Counted from the first letter of the stretch, positions 19,757-33,034 are shown. The stretch: 64,000 nt of DNA from Lantana camara (GCA_037501455.1 CM074862.1:54901501-54965500), one strand, 5' to 3'. Notes: a model not told the origin generated them from the letters alone. Translations and numbers: made by a program.

Positions 19757-22021
19757 TCTGATCGAGGAGGCGAATATCTTAGTGAAGAATTCCTTAATCA
19801 TCTCAAAGATAATGGGATTATCTCTCAGTGGACTCCTCCGGGAACTCCTCAGCTTAATGGAGTTTCTGAGAGAAGGAATAGAACCCTACTTGATATGGTT
19901 CGTTCCATGATGAGTTTCACTGACTTACCACCTTCTTTCTGGGGTTATACCCTAGAAAGTGCAGCAAAGATTTTGAATCTTGTTCCCTCTAAGTCAGTCC
20001 CCAAGACGCCCTATGAAATGTGGCATGGTAAAATCCCTAGTTATTCTTACTTAAGAATTTGGGGTTGTCCTGCTTACGTGAAGAGGACAGTGGGAGATAA
20101 GTTAGATTCTCGTTCTAACTTGTGCTACTTTGTAGGTTATCCTAAGGAATCCATAGGATACTACTTCTATGATCAATCTGAACAAAAGGTGTTTGTTTCT
20201 AGAAATGCCACTTTTCTTGAGGAACCGTTCCTTAAAGAAAAGAAGGGCAAGATCATAGAATTAGAAGAAGTACAAAGTGACCCCACACCACCCACTGAAG
20301 AAACGTCCCACTCTGATCAACTACAACCAATCACGAATTTCGATACACACGAAAATCCTCCTCTAAGGCGTTCTGAACGTACTCCTAGACAGCCGGAGAG
20401 ATGGTATGGATTCCTCCATGAAATCTCTCAAAAGGATAATGATCCTTTAACATATGAGGAGGCACTTTCAGATTCTGACTCTGAACAGTGGATAGAAGCC
20501 ATGAAATCCGAAATGGATTCCATGAACTCCAACCAAGTTTGGACCTTGGTAGATTTGCCTGATGGGGTCAAACCCATAGGTTGCAAATGGATCTTTAAGA
20601 GAAAGCTTGGAGTTGATGGAAGCATTGCAGCCTACAAAGCAAGATTGGTTGCAAAAGGATTCACTCAAAGACCCGGCGTGGACTTTGACGAAACCTTTTC
20701 ACCAGTTGCAATGCAAAAGTCCATTCGAATCATGCTTGCCATTGCTGCATATTATGACTATGAGATATGGCAAATGGATGTGAAAACTGCCTTTCTCAAT
20801 GGTGACATTGACAAAGACATTTATATGGAGCAACCCATAGGTTTCACATTCAGTGGGAGTGAGCAAAAGGTTTGCAAACTCCAAAGATCAATCTATGGAT
20901 TGAAACAGGCTTCTAGAAATTGGAACATTCGATTTGATGAATCAGTCAAAGCGTTTGGCTTCATCCAAATTTCGAATGAATCATGTGTGTATAGAAAGGA
21001 ATTGGAGACCTCAGTGCAATTCTTAGTGCTTTATGTTGATGACATCCTTCTTATTGGGAATTCGAAAGATGACATGAAAGTGACTAAGTTATGGTTATCG
21101 AACCAATTCGAGATGAAAGATCTTGGTGATGCGTCCTATATCCTTGGAATTAAAATCTATAGAGATAGATCTAGAAGGTTAATAGGACTATCACAGTCGA
21201 TGTACATTGACAAAGTATTGAAGAGATTCAATATGGAGTCAGCAAAGGTTAAGAACCTTCCTATGAGTGTAGGAACATGTCTTTCAAAGAAGATGTGTCC
21301 TAAGACTAACCTTGAGAAGGAAAGAATGACTCATACACCTTATGCATCAGCAATAGGTAGCATAATGTATGCAATGTTATGTACTCGACCGGATGTGGCT
21401 TATGCACTTAGTGTAACAAGTCGTTTCCAATCTGACCCTGGAGATGGTCACTGGGCTGCCGTGAAGAATATTCTTAAGTACTTGAAAAGTACTAAAGATT
21501 TATTCTTAGTTTACGGTGGTCAGAAAGATCTTACTGTCGAAGGATACTGCGATGCAAGCTTTGCATCTGACTTAGAAGATTTTAAGTCAATGTCAGGATA
21601 CATTTTCTGCCTAAACGGCGGAGCAGTGAGTTGGAAGAGTTCCAAGCAAACAACCACTGCAGATTCGACCACTGAGGCCGAATACTTAGCTGCAAATGAT
21701 GCAGCTAAGGAAGGTGTTTGGATTAGAAACTTCATTCAAGAGTTGAATGTTGTTCCTAGCATGAAAGACCCCATTACTGTGTTTTGTGACAACACTGGGG
21801 CGGTTGCTCAAGCAAGAGAACCAAGATCTCACCAACGGACCAAGCACATAATGAGGAAGTATCACCTAATCCGTGATATTATCAAGAGAGGAGATGTGCA
21901 AATTGAGAGGGTCACATCAGCAGAGAACGTGGCAGATCCACTTACTAAACCCCTTAGTCGAGAAGCTTTCCAAGGTCATCTTCAGAAGATGGGACTTAGA
22001 ATAGCTTTAGAATGGCTTTGA
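19757..22021 (+). pseudogene. copia gag-pol, second part: integrase, RT, RNase H
   Basis: In frame with 18110-19756 and open to the TGA at 22019-22021. It begins SDRGGEYLSEEFL (second integrase Asp) and carries the catalytic Glu in NGVSERRNRTLLD. Integrase C-terminus is YFVGYPKESIGYYFYD. Reverse transcriptase has WKARLVAKGF-type motifs (here YKARLVAKGFTQ), DVKTAFLNGDI and the catalytic YVDD at 21032-21043, then YGLKQASRNW. RNase H has GYCDASFASD, TTEAEYLAA and the end region SHQRTKHIMRKYHLIRD. No further stop or frameshift was seen over 2.2 kb. The first internal Met that could restart translation is at 19895. Gag-pol as a whole would be 1303 codons plus stop, of normal copia length. Confidence 0.93.
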
Positions 22022-22026
22022 CGGGC

Positions 22027-22037
22027 AAGTGGGAGAT
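22027..22037 (+). other. Polypurine tract of the young copia
   Basis: AAGTGGGAGAT directly precedes the 3' LTR, the usual copia form. Confidence 0.85.
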
Positions 22038-23956
22038 TGTTAGGAATAGTGCCCTAGAAAGCCGATTGTATATCCGCTTTGTACTTTTCCTTATTGTAAT
22101 CACAGACAATCTTTGAATAAAATAACGAATTGAGGCAACACTTCTTTATATGCTCTTGTTTGGTATGTGTTTACTTTAGCTGTGCATGTATGAGAACTCC
22201 CCTAATCCTGATGACTTTAGGACTCTACCATTTAGGTGAAATGGTTCATGAAACGAGCCCTATATCACATAAGTCATGATTAGTAAAATACTCCAAGCCG
22301 ATGAGTCCTACAGACAGTGGGAGTGTCAACCTGACTCCTCTAAGGCTTGCTTATGGGATCACGCCCTTAAGAAGGACCACCTTGTTTCATGGAGGTGTAA
22401 AGTGTATAGTTGATACGTGCGTGATACATGAGGGTGCTTACTTTAATAAGTAAGTTCACTGAGGTGCCCCGTGTGAGAACATTCCTAAATGGGAAAGGAA
22501 GTTTCTATTTCAGGAAATGGAAACTTCCAGATTAGGAAATATCTCACGAGTCATTGATGTGATTAATTGATCCTTAGACTTGAGGTTCCATGTTACTTTA
22601 TGAGTTAACTCTGTAGTCTTAGGTATAAGCTTTAAAGGGTGTCGCCTTAGACAACTGATTCAAGGCTTATGCTGGGGCTGCACAAGTGATTCATGAAAGT
22701 GAATGAGAATCAAGAAAGGACCTACACTTGCATTTGCAAGGTGATCTCTTATTGTGTAAGTCATTCATATGCCATATGGAGTCCTTGGCCAAGGCAGTAG
22801 ATCAAGACATCAAGAAAAGGGTTTCTTGGATTGAGATCAAATGGATATGAAATGCACTTAGCTTTAAGACCGGATTATTAGGGTTCTGATTATTCCCTTG
22901 CCGTAGGAGGATTGTATCTCACATGAATCAATGACTTAAAGGTTCTGTCGAATCCGAACATTCCAATTCAGCTAGGGGTTAAACACCTGTTGCTAGACTA
23001 TGGTCGTTTAATCTGTGGACTGATTAATTAATTAGTGAATTAATTAATTAGGGTCACTGCTAATTGAATTGAGAACCTAGAGGGTCACACACAACAACTT
23101 GGTTACATGAGTTGAGGCTTGAAAATGATTAAACGAGTTAATCGGACCAAGAGGGTTCCACACGTGTGAATTCACACGTGTGGCTCGCGTGAGTGACACG
23201 TGTCACTGTGACACGTGTCACACACGTGTGATAATATATATATGTGTTAAATAATTAATTAGTTAATTATTTAATAGACTTTGGTTTAATTTTGAATTAA
23301 AAAGAAAGTCTAATTTTGGAGAAAATGATCTAGTAAATTAATTACGAATTAATTAATTAGATAAAAATAAGTTATTTATTTTATAATAAATAAAGTATAA
23401 AATTATCCAAAAATAGTTTGGATATTTTTGAGCTCTCTTAAAAGTTGACTAGAAATAGAATTCAAAGTCAAAGTTGGAAAATACTTGATGATCAAGTAAT
23501 AGGAGAGAGAGGAACCAAATCCTAGTCCAATATGGACTAGTTTCGGCCGTCCCTCCCCTTTCCTATATATAGGGGAGCTCATGCTCCCCTTTAGAGCTAA
23601 TTGACAATTCTTGGTTCATGTGTTGAACACCTTCCTTTCTCCAAGATTAAATTAAACCCTAGGTTAAGCCTAAACACTAATTAGAGAACTAGCATCCTTA
23701 CTAATTAGATTGTGATCAAGTTGGTGGACTTTCTCTAGAGACTTCAAGTTAGAAGTTTGAAGATTCGAGCTTTACCAAGGAGAGGGGATCAAGCCGCGAG
23801 AAGAGCGTTCTTGGGTGGCTTGAAACGCTTCAAGAAAGAACAAAAGAAAAGTAAGTTTTCTATCCCTACGAATTTGGTTACACGATTGCGAGTTCAAGGT
23901 CCTCTTATTGGAAAAAATTTTTAAATTCCGCTGCTTTCTGATTCTGTTTTCCAACA
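22038..23956 (+). repeat. 3' LTR of the young copia element
   Basis: 1919 bp, nearly identical to the 5' LTR. A 25-bp deletion at 22902/22903 removes the segment equivalent to 14756-14780. The G-box array is at about 23159-23230. It ends CCAACA and is followed by the target duplication GTATG (23957-23961). Confidence 0.95.
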
Positions 23957-24734
23957 GTATGACCTCCAGCTTATTGTTTACGTAGCTGACTGGGCGTGAC
24001 AACCGAAGTTAAGGAGGTATTATCATATTGGTTTTTATTAAAGTATCCACGCCTTGATCATGCCGGTACTGTTTTACTAAATGTTTAAGGAGTTACGGAT
24101 GGAGAGGCCTAGCTTGCGGGGAATAAAGTTCTTATTATAGTTGGTTCATATTTCTACAAATAGTCCAAATTACCCGTACCCCTATTTTAACAATTATTAT
24201 GAATCGTTTCCTATTTGCTTTATCCTATAGCTAATATTTCAAATCAAAATCTTCTTGATGTATAAATATACGTGTATCTATAAGCTATGATACCCCTTCA
24301 CTTAGTCACTTTGACTAACTCCTCGCTTATTTTAAAATGCATGGTTTAAGGAATCAAGGAACGACAACTAGAGGTATCTTGAAACGTTAAGGTGTCACAC
24401 ATAATAGGTCAGAAATGATTGTAAGGATACATAGTTCTGAGTATATTCATCTTTTAAAACCAGCTACCCTCATATTTTACACCACTGCACTATCATGTTA
24501 TACTCCCCTATATGGAAATTATTTTGTTTAATAGTAATAGCACTTGTTCTTTATGTGCATTAGTTCCTCGTCCATTTTTAAAGTTTAAATCTCTCCATCT
24601 TCCGCTGCATTGTGCCTTGCGTTTTATTTAAGTAATATCTGGACCGTTCGCCGTAGTATGTCTCGAGTGTAGGTTTAACCTTTACTCGGGGAGTATTGCG
24701 GTGCGGGAGTTGTTGTGCTAGGGGAGGCGCTACA
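23957..24734 (+). mobile_element. LTR-B copy 1, part c, with true LTR end
   Basis: Begins with the copia target duplication, continues collinear with 56619-56920 of copy 3, and runs on to the LTR terminus GGCGCTACA at 24734. It contains the conserved inverted repeat TTAGTCA...TGACTAA at 24302-24318 and GAGGTATCTTGAAACG after it. It is non-coding. This is the only copy of the B LTR whose 3' end is intact in the window. Confidence 0.85.
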
Positions 24735-25526
24735 ACTTAACTTGGTATCAGTGCTCTAGGTTGCGAAAATCTGCGGTTCATAGAGTTTCACAAGTATTCT
24801 GGTGTCCTTAGTGCTTAAATTGTGATCAATCACTGTTTGGGGCGGTCGACCAGCATGTGATTGTTGCAATTATAGTACTAAACCCCTCCTCAATCAACTC
24901 AACCATAAAGTTTTAATCCACACCAAAATCCTGAGTGTTATGATATCCTTCGGTAGTTTTCGAAACTATCCAATTCGTTGGCAGATTCGGTTTGATTATC
25001 TACATCTCCTTCATCATCTTACTCGCATTTCCAAATTGTGAAAACCCTTTTCTTACATTTCTTAGCTCGTTCAAGTCTCAAGTTATTAGAGTTACTTCAA
25101 GATACCAGTAGGACCAAAAATTAACGTATTGATTTCCTGTACCTTTAAATGCCTTACCTTTGTCAAAGATGTTGTGTCTATTAATTGCTATTACTTGAAA
25201 ACTTTTATTCTTATGATCATATGCAAATCATTCTAAACTATCATGCATTATATTCTCTCCATAAGGGTGATTACAGTTTAAAATTATCATCCCCAAAGCT
25301 AAACACGCCAGTTATCGCTATATAAGACCCTGGTACCATGCATTCATTCATTACATCAAAATTATGTGTGCATTTAAATTTACAACTTAAATAATTACCT
25401 TATGTGTTTAAAGTAATTTCTACTTTGGGAACTTGTCTTATCAGGGATAGAGGATATGAACACTACTGTAAGTCATTCCGAAACATGAGTAGCATATGAG
25501 GACAAATTCTCTTTCAGGGGAAGGAT
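24735..25526 (+). mobile_element. Deleted internal region of a B element
   Basis: Starts with a degenerate primer-binding site (TGGTATCAGTGC at 24743-24754). It carries the leader block TACTTCAAGATACCAGTAGG near 25092. At about 25325-25440 it shows a remnant of the protease region: CCTGGTACCATGCATTCATT, then GGGAACTTGTCTTA, the same order as in elements A and G. It then jumps straight to a 3' end with polypurine tract AGGGGAAGGAT. All of RT, RNase H and integrase are gone and no open frame remains. Confidence 0.75.
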
Positions 25527-26620
25527 TGTAACAACCCGGATTTTGGAGCCAAGAATAAATAGGTAAGTAAAGGGTTAAAAGAAAACCTTCATCCATCATG
25601 CATTGCATTTTATGTGAATTACGTGCCTTTATGTTTCAATTTTGATCGATATTTGACTATGAGACTCATATCACTATTCATTCAACGAGCCTAAACCTTT
25701 ACATATTCCTTATGGAACCTTAGGAAGTTAGATTCCATATTTTCCGGATTCATATGCAAGCTTTTGTTATTCCAAAACCTACTTTGGAAATTGTTTGTTA
25801 AAAATTCTCATTATGTCCCTAGTTACTATTCACTCCTTACTGCAGAAATTACCGGGACACTTTTACCTAACAAACATATAGGTCAAATGAATCCATGCAA
25901 AATTTTATGAATTATGGTATAATTCCCAAACCCTAATTCTCATTTTAACTCCCATACTAACTAAAACTGGCCATGAAACCCTAGTTTAACCCTAATTTAG
26001 GTATTTTTGAATTTCAACACTCTCCCTATTAAATATTATAACCAAAATGATCCTTAACTTATTTTATGAATTTTAAGACCTTTTCCAAACTCTAGTTCAA
26101 ATCCTAGCTCATTATATAAATTTTTCCTATTTTACCTAAAATACTATTCCTACCGTAAAAACGAACTTTCAAACCGTACGGCGTTTGATATACTATAATA
26201 TACTCAAAATAATTCTTAAATTATTTTTTGAATCATGAACACTTTCTTTGAAATTAATTGACATCCTAGCTTCATTTTATATATTTTATCATATTTTTCA
26301 AAATTCCAAATGCTTACTACTTTAACTTGAAACGTTTAAATGTTAAGTGTTTATAATCATCGGAAATCACTTTCGATTCCCTTTGTTTTGAAATTTTTCC
26401 CACTTCAAACTCTAATCTAGAGATTCATGAACGTTTTAAGTATTATTTTCTACATATTTTTGAAATAATTTATAGATGATGTATTTATGATATAATTTTG
26501 AATACATAAGCTCTTACACCACCTATACACCTAAGTATACACCTTACTACCCTAGAGTTAACACTTATCCTATCATATCTTATGAGTCACTACCCTTAGT
26601 TTTCAAAAATACCCTCTAAG
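25527..26620 (+). mobile_element. LTR-B copy 2, part a
   Basis: Starts TGTAACAACCCGG after a polypurine tract and is collinear with 54033-55127 of copy 3. It is cut at 26620 by the LARD element; CTAAG (26616-26620) is that element's left target duplication. Non-coding. Confidence 0.85.
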
Positions 26621-29600
26621 TGTAACACCCCAAACGGAGAAGTGCCACATCCCCCGCACTATGACCCAGACACGGAAGATGAAATGAAAGTCCATGCCCG
26701 AATCCGAATCAGAGCGAACGAGAGACCAACTCACACACTAGGCTAGGCGGATCTAACTTGACCAAAACTCAAAGTGCGGAAGCAATTAAAACCAAAAACA
26801 ATAGATAGCGGAAGCATTTAAAACAAAACATACAAAGCAGGTGATGGGTTCAACTAGCATAGATACCTAATCCCGAATAATAGATCAACAAACATAACAA
26901 ATGACGGGTTCAACTAGCATAAATCCCTAGTCCCGAATATCAACATAAAGTAATAATCATCAAGTGCTACAAGGGCCGAATGAGAGTGCCACGCAGGGCT
27001 ACCGAATAGTAAAGTATAATCTCAAGTCTACAAGTCAAAGCATAAGTAAAGTGTATGAAAAGACAAATGCAAATAGAAAGACTAGACCGACGAAGTGCAA
27101 CTCAAAGGACTCACTTCCGCCTAGCAAACGCCAATAATCCTGCAACTAAAAGTGTAAATGAGGGGTCAGTCAACTTGACCGAGTGAGGGGGCTAACGCAC
27201 ACCCACAATATATATATAAGGAGCATAGCACAGAATAAAAAGGATGGACTCATGAACCGGGAGTAGGTGTTACATACCAAAACATTTTGAAAGAACCCAA
27301 ATAAGATATAGATATAAGTTTGGAAATCATTTTCCAGAAAGACTCTATCCCGATTCATAATTCCATAACATAACATAATCAACTGCTCGGCGAGTACGAG
27401 CTTCCAACCTCAACTCCTCATAACATAAATCAAAATCAATCCAACCTCTACAGCAATGATGGAGGAGATGTACCGTCCCCATACCATCGAGAATAAACCG
27501 TCTAAAATAGACTCACCCTCAAGGGGTTGCGAACCCACAAGAGTCCTCCCCGGCCTTAGTCGAAGGCTCAAGATACCACACCTCACTCATCACCCTAAGG
27601 TCGCACAATGATATCTCAAATGGAACTACGCAATGGATAAATGCCCCGACGGCCCTAACCGTCCCGGGGGTACCCATTCCGCAGCTCACCAGGATCGATC
27701 CACACACAGATCACAACGGATCACAACATAACAGATCACGACGGATCACATACGCCAATCTTTCATGGCAATCTCGCTACAGAACATAACGTAAGGTACT
27801 TTTCAAAACAGCTTACATATGCTTTCATATTTAATTTTCCAAACAGAGTTGATTCAGAAGGTCATAAACATATCATATCCAACACATACGCATTTATAAT
27901 AGATTTACTCTCATGCAAAGGTTGAAATCAGCATATGAAGGCCATAGGTCGCATAACTATACAAAATCCTAAACCTCACCTCGTGAAAGTAGAGTCTGAG
28001 AGTGTGAAGGGCCAAACACTCTAAACCTCGGGCCCACCGGCACCACCAAACTCTGTGACAAGACATACAGAAGCCCAGACTTAGACTCTATATGAACCAA
28101 ACAAGACGCACGGCGTTGCTCAACATGATCGTAGTTATGCATAAGTGTTCATATTGTGCTTGGATAAGGTGTCGTGGTCATTCAAGGCATATCAATGCTC
28201 AACAAGGTCATATTTACAAGCAACCGACACGTAATTCCATATCCAAAGATGCAAGATCAATTTAGGAAGTCAATGTATTCTCAAAATGCATATTAAATTA
28301 TCCAATGTCACAGGGTTCAATTATATTATTAGAATTAAGCATCAAGTTCATGACGAGTTATAAAGTGCATAAGTAAGAGCATCTTAATCATAGAAACATA
28401 CAAGGTTGTCGTACGTAGATGGCATACTTGATACAAAGAATGAGTGCATTTAATTCACTTAAGATCATACTTTACAACTTCACAACATGTTTGGTACATA
28501 AGCTCAAGTCACTTTTATAGTTTCATAAATATTACACTTACATCCCCTCAGTTATTTATAAAAGTTTAGAATTATTACACATACATCCCCTTAGTTGATT
28601 ACTAAGCATAATTGTTCGTTTAAAGTGTTTATATAATTATTCAACTAGGAATTAATTACTTACAAGCATGACAATTATCAATTTATAGTAATTCATAATA
28701 TACCGTTTTCAAGTAGTAAGAGTAAATCAAGATATTACAATTCTAACTCCTATCATGCATAAAGTCTCAAGTTGTTCAAGCATCTTTCATGTATCTAAAT
28801 TTATATTTGAAACACAATTTACAATAAACATAACATTGAGAACGTCTCAAATTCATATAGAGAAATCACAACATTTTCGTTCTTCTAAAATATCATTCAA
28901 GTTCATTTAGTCATATAAAAGATTAGTTTCTAAATATTACACTAACACCCCTTCATATCTAAACACATAACCCAAATTCATCACATCGGGATTCAAATTG
29001 TAAATTAAAACATTCATGTATATCACAATCCATTCAATACATGTTTTCATATACGATTGGAATATATCTCGATCAACAGACCAACAATAACCAATTTATT
29101 TGCACTTAAAACAATTAATTCAAATAATCACAATTACGCAAAATAATTCGTAATAAATAGATCGAGTGTCCGATTAACGAACGGAAAAGTGGCGTTGAAC
29201 TCACCACAACGAGACGTACATTCTGTCGGAAAGTCGCCAGATTGCCGCCACCGGAGCCGCCGGAAAGTCGCCGGGCCGCGGTCAAAAGTCGCCGGAAAAA
29301 TCCCGAAAAATCAGTCCTGAATGAAGTCTTCGTGCCCGTTCCGAATCCTCGATCAATTTCTGGAAATTCCAAGCCGATTGTCCTAGATCTGAAATCTAAG
29401 AACACGAAAACCCTAAATCTTCAAACTCAAATTACTTCCAAATCGGTGAACCAAAATACGATCTGAAAGAGGCGTTGTCTTACCCATGACGAGCTCTTCG
29501 AAAGCCCTAAGGTAGCTTTCCGGAAAAATCCTCGGAGCTAGTGCCGCCGTTGCACCGCTACTTTGCCGCCGCCGATCCGCCGCCAAACCACCGAATCTGG

Positions 29601-30645
29601 AGTTGCCTGATCACAGGCCACTAGTTCTCGTCATTCCGAACAACTTTTGTGAAGAGCCCGAGACCAACAGATGGCCGGAAAAGGCCCCCGTTGGCCGCCG
29701 AAGTTTCTGCCGCCGCCGCGAGCTTTGGGCGGCGCCGTCGCTGCTCCGATGGCCGCGCCGCTGACGTGAAACGAAGCACCGGGATGTCCTCTTGCTGGAT
29801 CTTCGGTGCGTGCACCAAGGAGGTGGCCGGAAAATGCCGCGAAACGCCGGCGAAGTGGCGGCGGTCTGACAGCTCCGCCGCTGCTTCTGAAATCCGGCCA
29901 TAACTCCGCCACCGTCCGTCGTTAGACCGTGAAATTGGTACTCTTGCATCGGTCTCGCCGAGATAATCGAAATGGACTATTCGTTTGTTGAATTCCATCG
30001 AGAAACGATCGAGTTATGGGCTCGTAACCAAAGCCACGATAGTAACCCGCGGGAGAGAGAAAGTGGGAGAGGAGAGAGAGAGAGAGAGAAAAAGGGACTG
30101 GGAGAAATGTGTCTTGTGCACAAGCTATATACAACCGGGTATCCTTATCGCGTAGCAAAGAGTAATATCGCGTACAAATAATCGTGAATAAAATTGGTAA
30201 AGTTACGAATAAACATTCAAACTCCGAATTAATTTTACAAATTAAAATGAAAGAGATAGATTTATCAATTAGAGTTTAATTCAATTTAATTTTAGAAACC
30301 TTTCGTACAATTTAACGACATTTCGTAAACACATGATTGACAATTAATCTCAAGTAATTCAAGTAAACCGAAATTAAACAAGTTAAGTAACATGATGGAT
30401 TTAAAATCAACTTGACAATTATTTCATGGAACAAATTTGAATTAAATCAAATTAGATAGTTAGGGTTAAATATGCGCGTAATTAATCAAGTTGCAATTAA
30501 TCTTAGAATAATTCGAATGAACACATATTAAATTGCATTTACATTAAATCACATAATTCAAGAACTCTTAAATTAAACACACACGAGTGTAGAGACTTAC
30601 TTGTTAATATCGTCAGGACGCCCTTCGAGAAAACGGGGCGTCACA
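26621..30645 (-). repeat. Left LTR (3' LTR) of LARD element C
   Basis: 4025 bp. Non-coding except for overlapping short frames in a GC-rich part (about 29220-29960, with repeated GTCGCCGGA-like words). The minus-strand frame at 29621-29998 would start MEFNKRIVHFDYLGE just downstream of the promoter. It recurs at 35999-36376 in the other LTR but diverges by frameshift, so I do not call it a gene. Inverted repeat near 27165-27185. Confidence 0.9.
30126..30131 (-). promoter_or_regulatory. Probable TATA box of the LARD LTR (minus strand)
   Basis: TATATA on the minus strand, followed downstream (leftward) by CTTGTGCACAAGACAC and a long CT repeat (GA run at about 30072-30090 on the plus strand), a typical plant Y-patch. 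The right LTR has the same at 36504-36509. Confidence 0.5.
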
Positions 30646-30660
30646 ACCTTCCCCCCTTAA
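30646..30660 (-). other. Polypurine tract of LARD element C (minus strand)
   Basis: Plus strand ACCTTCCCCCCTTAA, i.e. TTAAGGGGGGAAGGT on the minus strand, abutting the left LTR. Confidence 0.8.
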
Positions 30661-30969
30661 GAGAACCTGGTCCCCAGGTTCCACTGCAAAAATGAAGATC
30701 CTCGTGTAGTAGTGCTCCAACCCTTCTCCGGAACTCACGTAAGAACATAACTCTAATGGTGAGGCTTACTCCTGTCATCTACACCGAACCCCCTTTAGGA
30801 TGTCTTGTTATCGTCGAGGTCCATGCGAGTACTTGATCCGCTAGTTGTTCGAACTCGATCGGTCATTCCCATGATCGGATAGCTGCAACTGCACCCAACC
30901 TCGATGTCGTCTCAGACTCGCCACTTGCTACCCCGTAGTCCGATCAACGCGTAACGCAACCACAACAAA

Positions 30970-31347
30970 CAAGAGAGAATCCCATCTCCCAGTACGTAAG
31001 TGAGAGAGCCCCGTCCCTCAGCACCCACAAGAGAGAGAACCCCGTCTCTCGAGCACACACAAAAGAGAGAACCCCGTCTCTCAAGCACATAATTGAGAGA
31101 ACCCCGTCGCTCAACCTAAGTCGGACAGATTCCAGCATTTGCCAACATTCTAGTTTGAGAAAATCCAGCATTCCTCAAACTCTTAGATTCAAGAGAATCC
31201 AGCATCTCCGAATATCCAAATACAAGAGAATCCAACATCTCTCGTGCACAAAACTTAGAAAGATTCCAACATCTTTCTACCACATAAATAGAGAGAATCC
31301 TACATCTCTCCAACACGTAAAAAGAGGGAACCTAAGGTCTCTCTTGC
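30970..31347. repeat. Tandem array of about 12 hairpin units in the LARD interior
   Basis: Units of about 30-35 bases, each with a short loop (ACCCCG or ATCCARCA) flanked by complementary arms and often joined by GCACATAA-like spacers. The arms differ between units but still pair: GAGAGA/TCTCTC (near 31031 and 31065), TTGAG/CTCAA (31093), GTTTGAG/CTCAAAC (31153), TAGAAAGAT/ATCTTTCTA (about 31256-31279) and AAGAG/CTCTT (31323). Unit near 31120 pairs only partly. The array lies near the 3' (left) end of the element. No known feature type fits; see findings. Confidence 0.8.
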
Positions 31348-33034
31348 ACATAAATCCACTGATCAGTTATTCATTCATACACAAATCATAGTAACACTTG
31401 ACGAAAAGTATGCGATGCATGTTTGGTGTACCTTATACAACTGATATCGGTGTCCCTTGAGTATAGATTCAACGCTCGTACCTCAACTCAAGGGGGATAT
31501 CACGATGGAATCCCTATAAAACAGCGTTACAGTATGTATGTATGTTATATGAGAAGTTAGTGAGCGATCAAAAGAGTTTTAAATCACATAAGCGTGAATA
31601 GTTCACACAAGTACATAACTCATTCATTCCAGCACATATCATAACAAGTAGAAATTTTAAGTTATAAATACTAGATCAGGTATCCAAGTTATCACAATTA
31701 AAATAGCAGTAGTCATCACCCACATTAAGCAAAACAAGGTAAGAGTATTTAAACGATGCATGTATGCAAATGCCATGAATGCTTGGCGTACCGTTAACCA
31801 AAGTGTAAAAATCTTGACAAGAAAGTCGAGGTGAAGCAGTAGGAGTTGTTTAAGCCGACAGTAATGCAACCCTTGTCATCTGAACCTCTTTTCTTGAGTC
31901 TTTTCATAAAGTGGTAACTCAGCAAAGCTCGTTTATCACCAAAGCCCTTACTAGACCGTAATCCTTGCTCAACTAGAATCATCTTCAGTTTCTCCCAAGA
32001 ATTCTCATTCATGTGTTAAATCTTAGTCTGCTCATCTTCAAGGAGTTGTTCATGATTCATTTGTTAATTAGATATTTACCTCAGAGTTTCGTTGGATGAT
32101 TGTGGTGCTAAGTACTTCCCAAAGCAATCCAAGGTATATAATTCTGAAACTTGGATAAAGTCTTTCTTCATTTAGGTATTCCATTCCCACATCAACAATG
32201 TCTTCCATCTCATCTTGAAGAAACACCCAAAGAGCTAACAATCAATCTTGTCTTGTCGTTCGTTAACTCTAAACGGCACCAAAACCTTCAACACTCACCG
32301 ATGGTTTGTAGCTCGTCGTTTAAGTAACATGGTTACCTATCCACATTCCTTGAACTTGCTCGGATCTTATTTGATCGGATTCTTCTACATTAACTCGTTT
32401 CCATCAACAAGGTGACTACTTCCAAATAAACGAACCATCAAGGCGAAAGCTCATCAAACTCCTTCAAAACGGTTCTACTTGGTCAGATTCTCCTCCATTG
32501 ACTCATTTCCTCAGCAAGGTGACTACTTCCAAATAAACGAATCATCAAGGTGAAAATTCATCAAACTCCATCTTTCAATTGACTTTAAGATAGTAAGTCA
32601 ACATAGCAAATCTCATTCCTTCAACTCTGAACCTTTTCATGACCATTCATCTTGGTGAAGAATCCTTTCATCTTTGAATCATGGTGTGTTTTTGTTGTAG
32701 TGCTAATAGGTAGTGTTGACGGAGGGAAATCTTAGTGTTGACTCATAGAGCATCCTGAAATTCAAACACTAAATTCGACGCATGCGAATTAGGATGCAAA
32801 TGAAATGTAACAAGTATATCACGTAAATGCAACAATTTGTTGTAATTTATAAAGCACATAAAATAAGATGTTGCATAATCAAAGTCACAATGTGCACACA
32901 ATCATATAATCACGAAACAATTCATGCCGAATGATCAAAATATCAAGTCAAACAAATGCAATGCGTAGTTATTCCTATGCCGTACGACCTAGACAGACTC
33001 AACACGACTCAAGAGCTCGGTTTTGCAACCTAGA
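31348..33034 (-). other. Non-coding interior of LARD element C
   Basis: No gene. It holds a repeated phrase GATGCATGTWTG...TGGCGTACC (near 31408 and 31755). It also holds a direct repeat of about 85 bases, at about 32385-32470 and 32487-32572, sharing AAGGTGACTACTTCCAAATA. Nothing resembles gag or pol. Confidence 0.7.
32385..32572. repeat. Direct repeat pair in the LARD interior
   Basis: Two diverged copies of about 85 bases, 102 bases apart, both containing CAAGGTGACTACTTCC and CATCAAACTCC. Confidence 0.75.

Larger units (their letters stand above)
13891..23956 (+). mobile_element. Young Ty1/copia retrotransposon, one stop codon from an open gag-pol
   Basis: Direct LTRs of 1944 and 1919 bp start TGTTAGGAAT and end CCAACA. 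They flank a primer-binding site, a 2.3-kb leader, a single gag-pol frame with copia order (integrase before RT) and a polypurine tract. The target duplication GTATG is at 13886-13890 and 23957-23961, and the empty site at 56614-56618 in LTR-B copy 3 confirms it. Reading the two LTRs side by side I noticed only two base differences plus one 25-bp deletion (14756-14780 missing in the 3' LTR). That deletion accounts for the whole length difference, so the insertion is recent. Lineage looks Tork/Angela-like from the long LTR and leader; this is tentative. Confidence 0.96.

Noticed and set aside
29611..29998. Three overlapping frames in the LARD LTR
   Set aside because: Conserved with 35999-36376 only because the LTRs are copies; an indel shifts the frame between them.
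30970..31347. CRISPR-like array of short repeats
   Set aside because: Units are degenerate, palindromic, without unique spacers or cas genes, and lie inside a plant retrotransposon.
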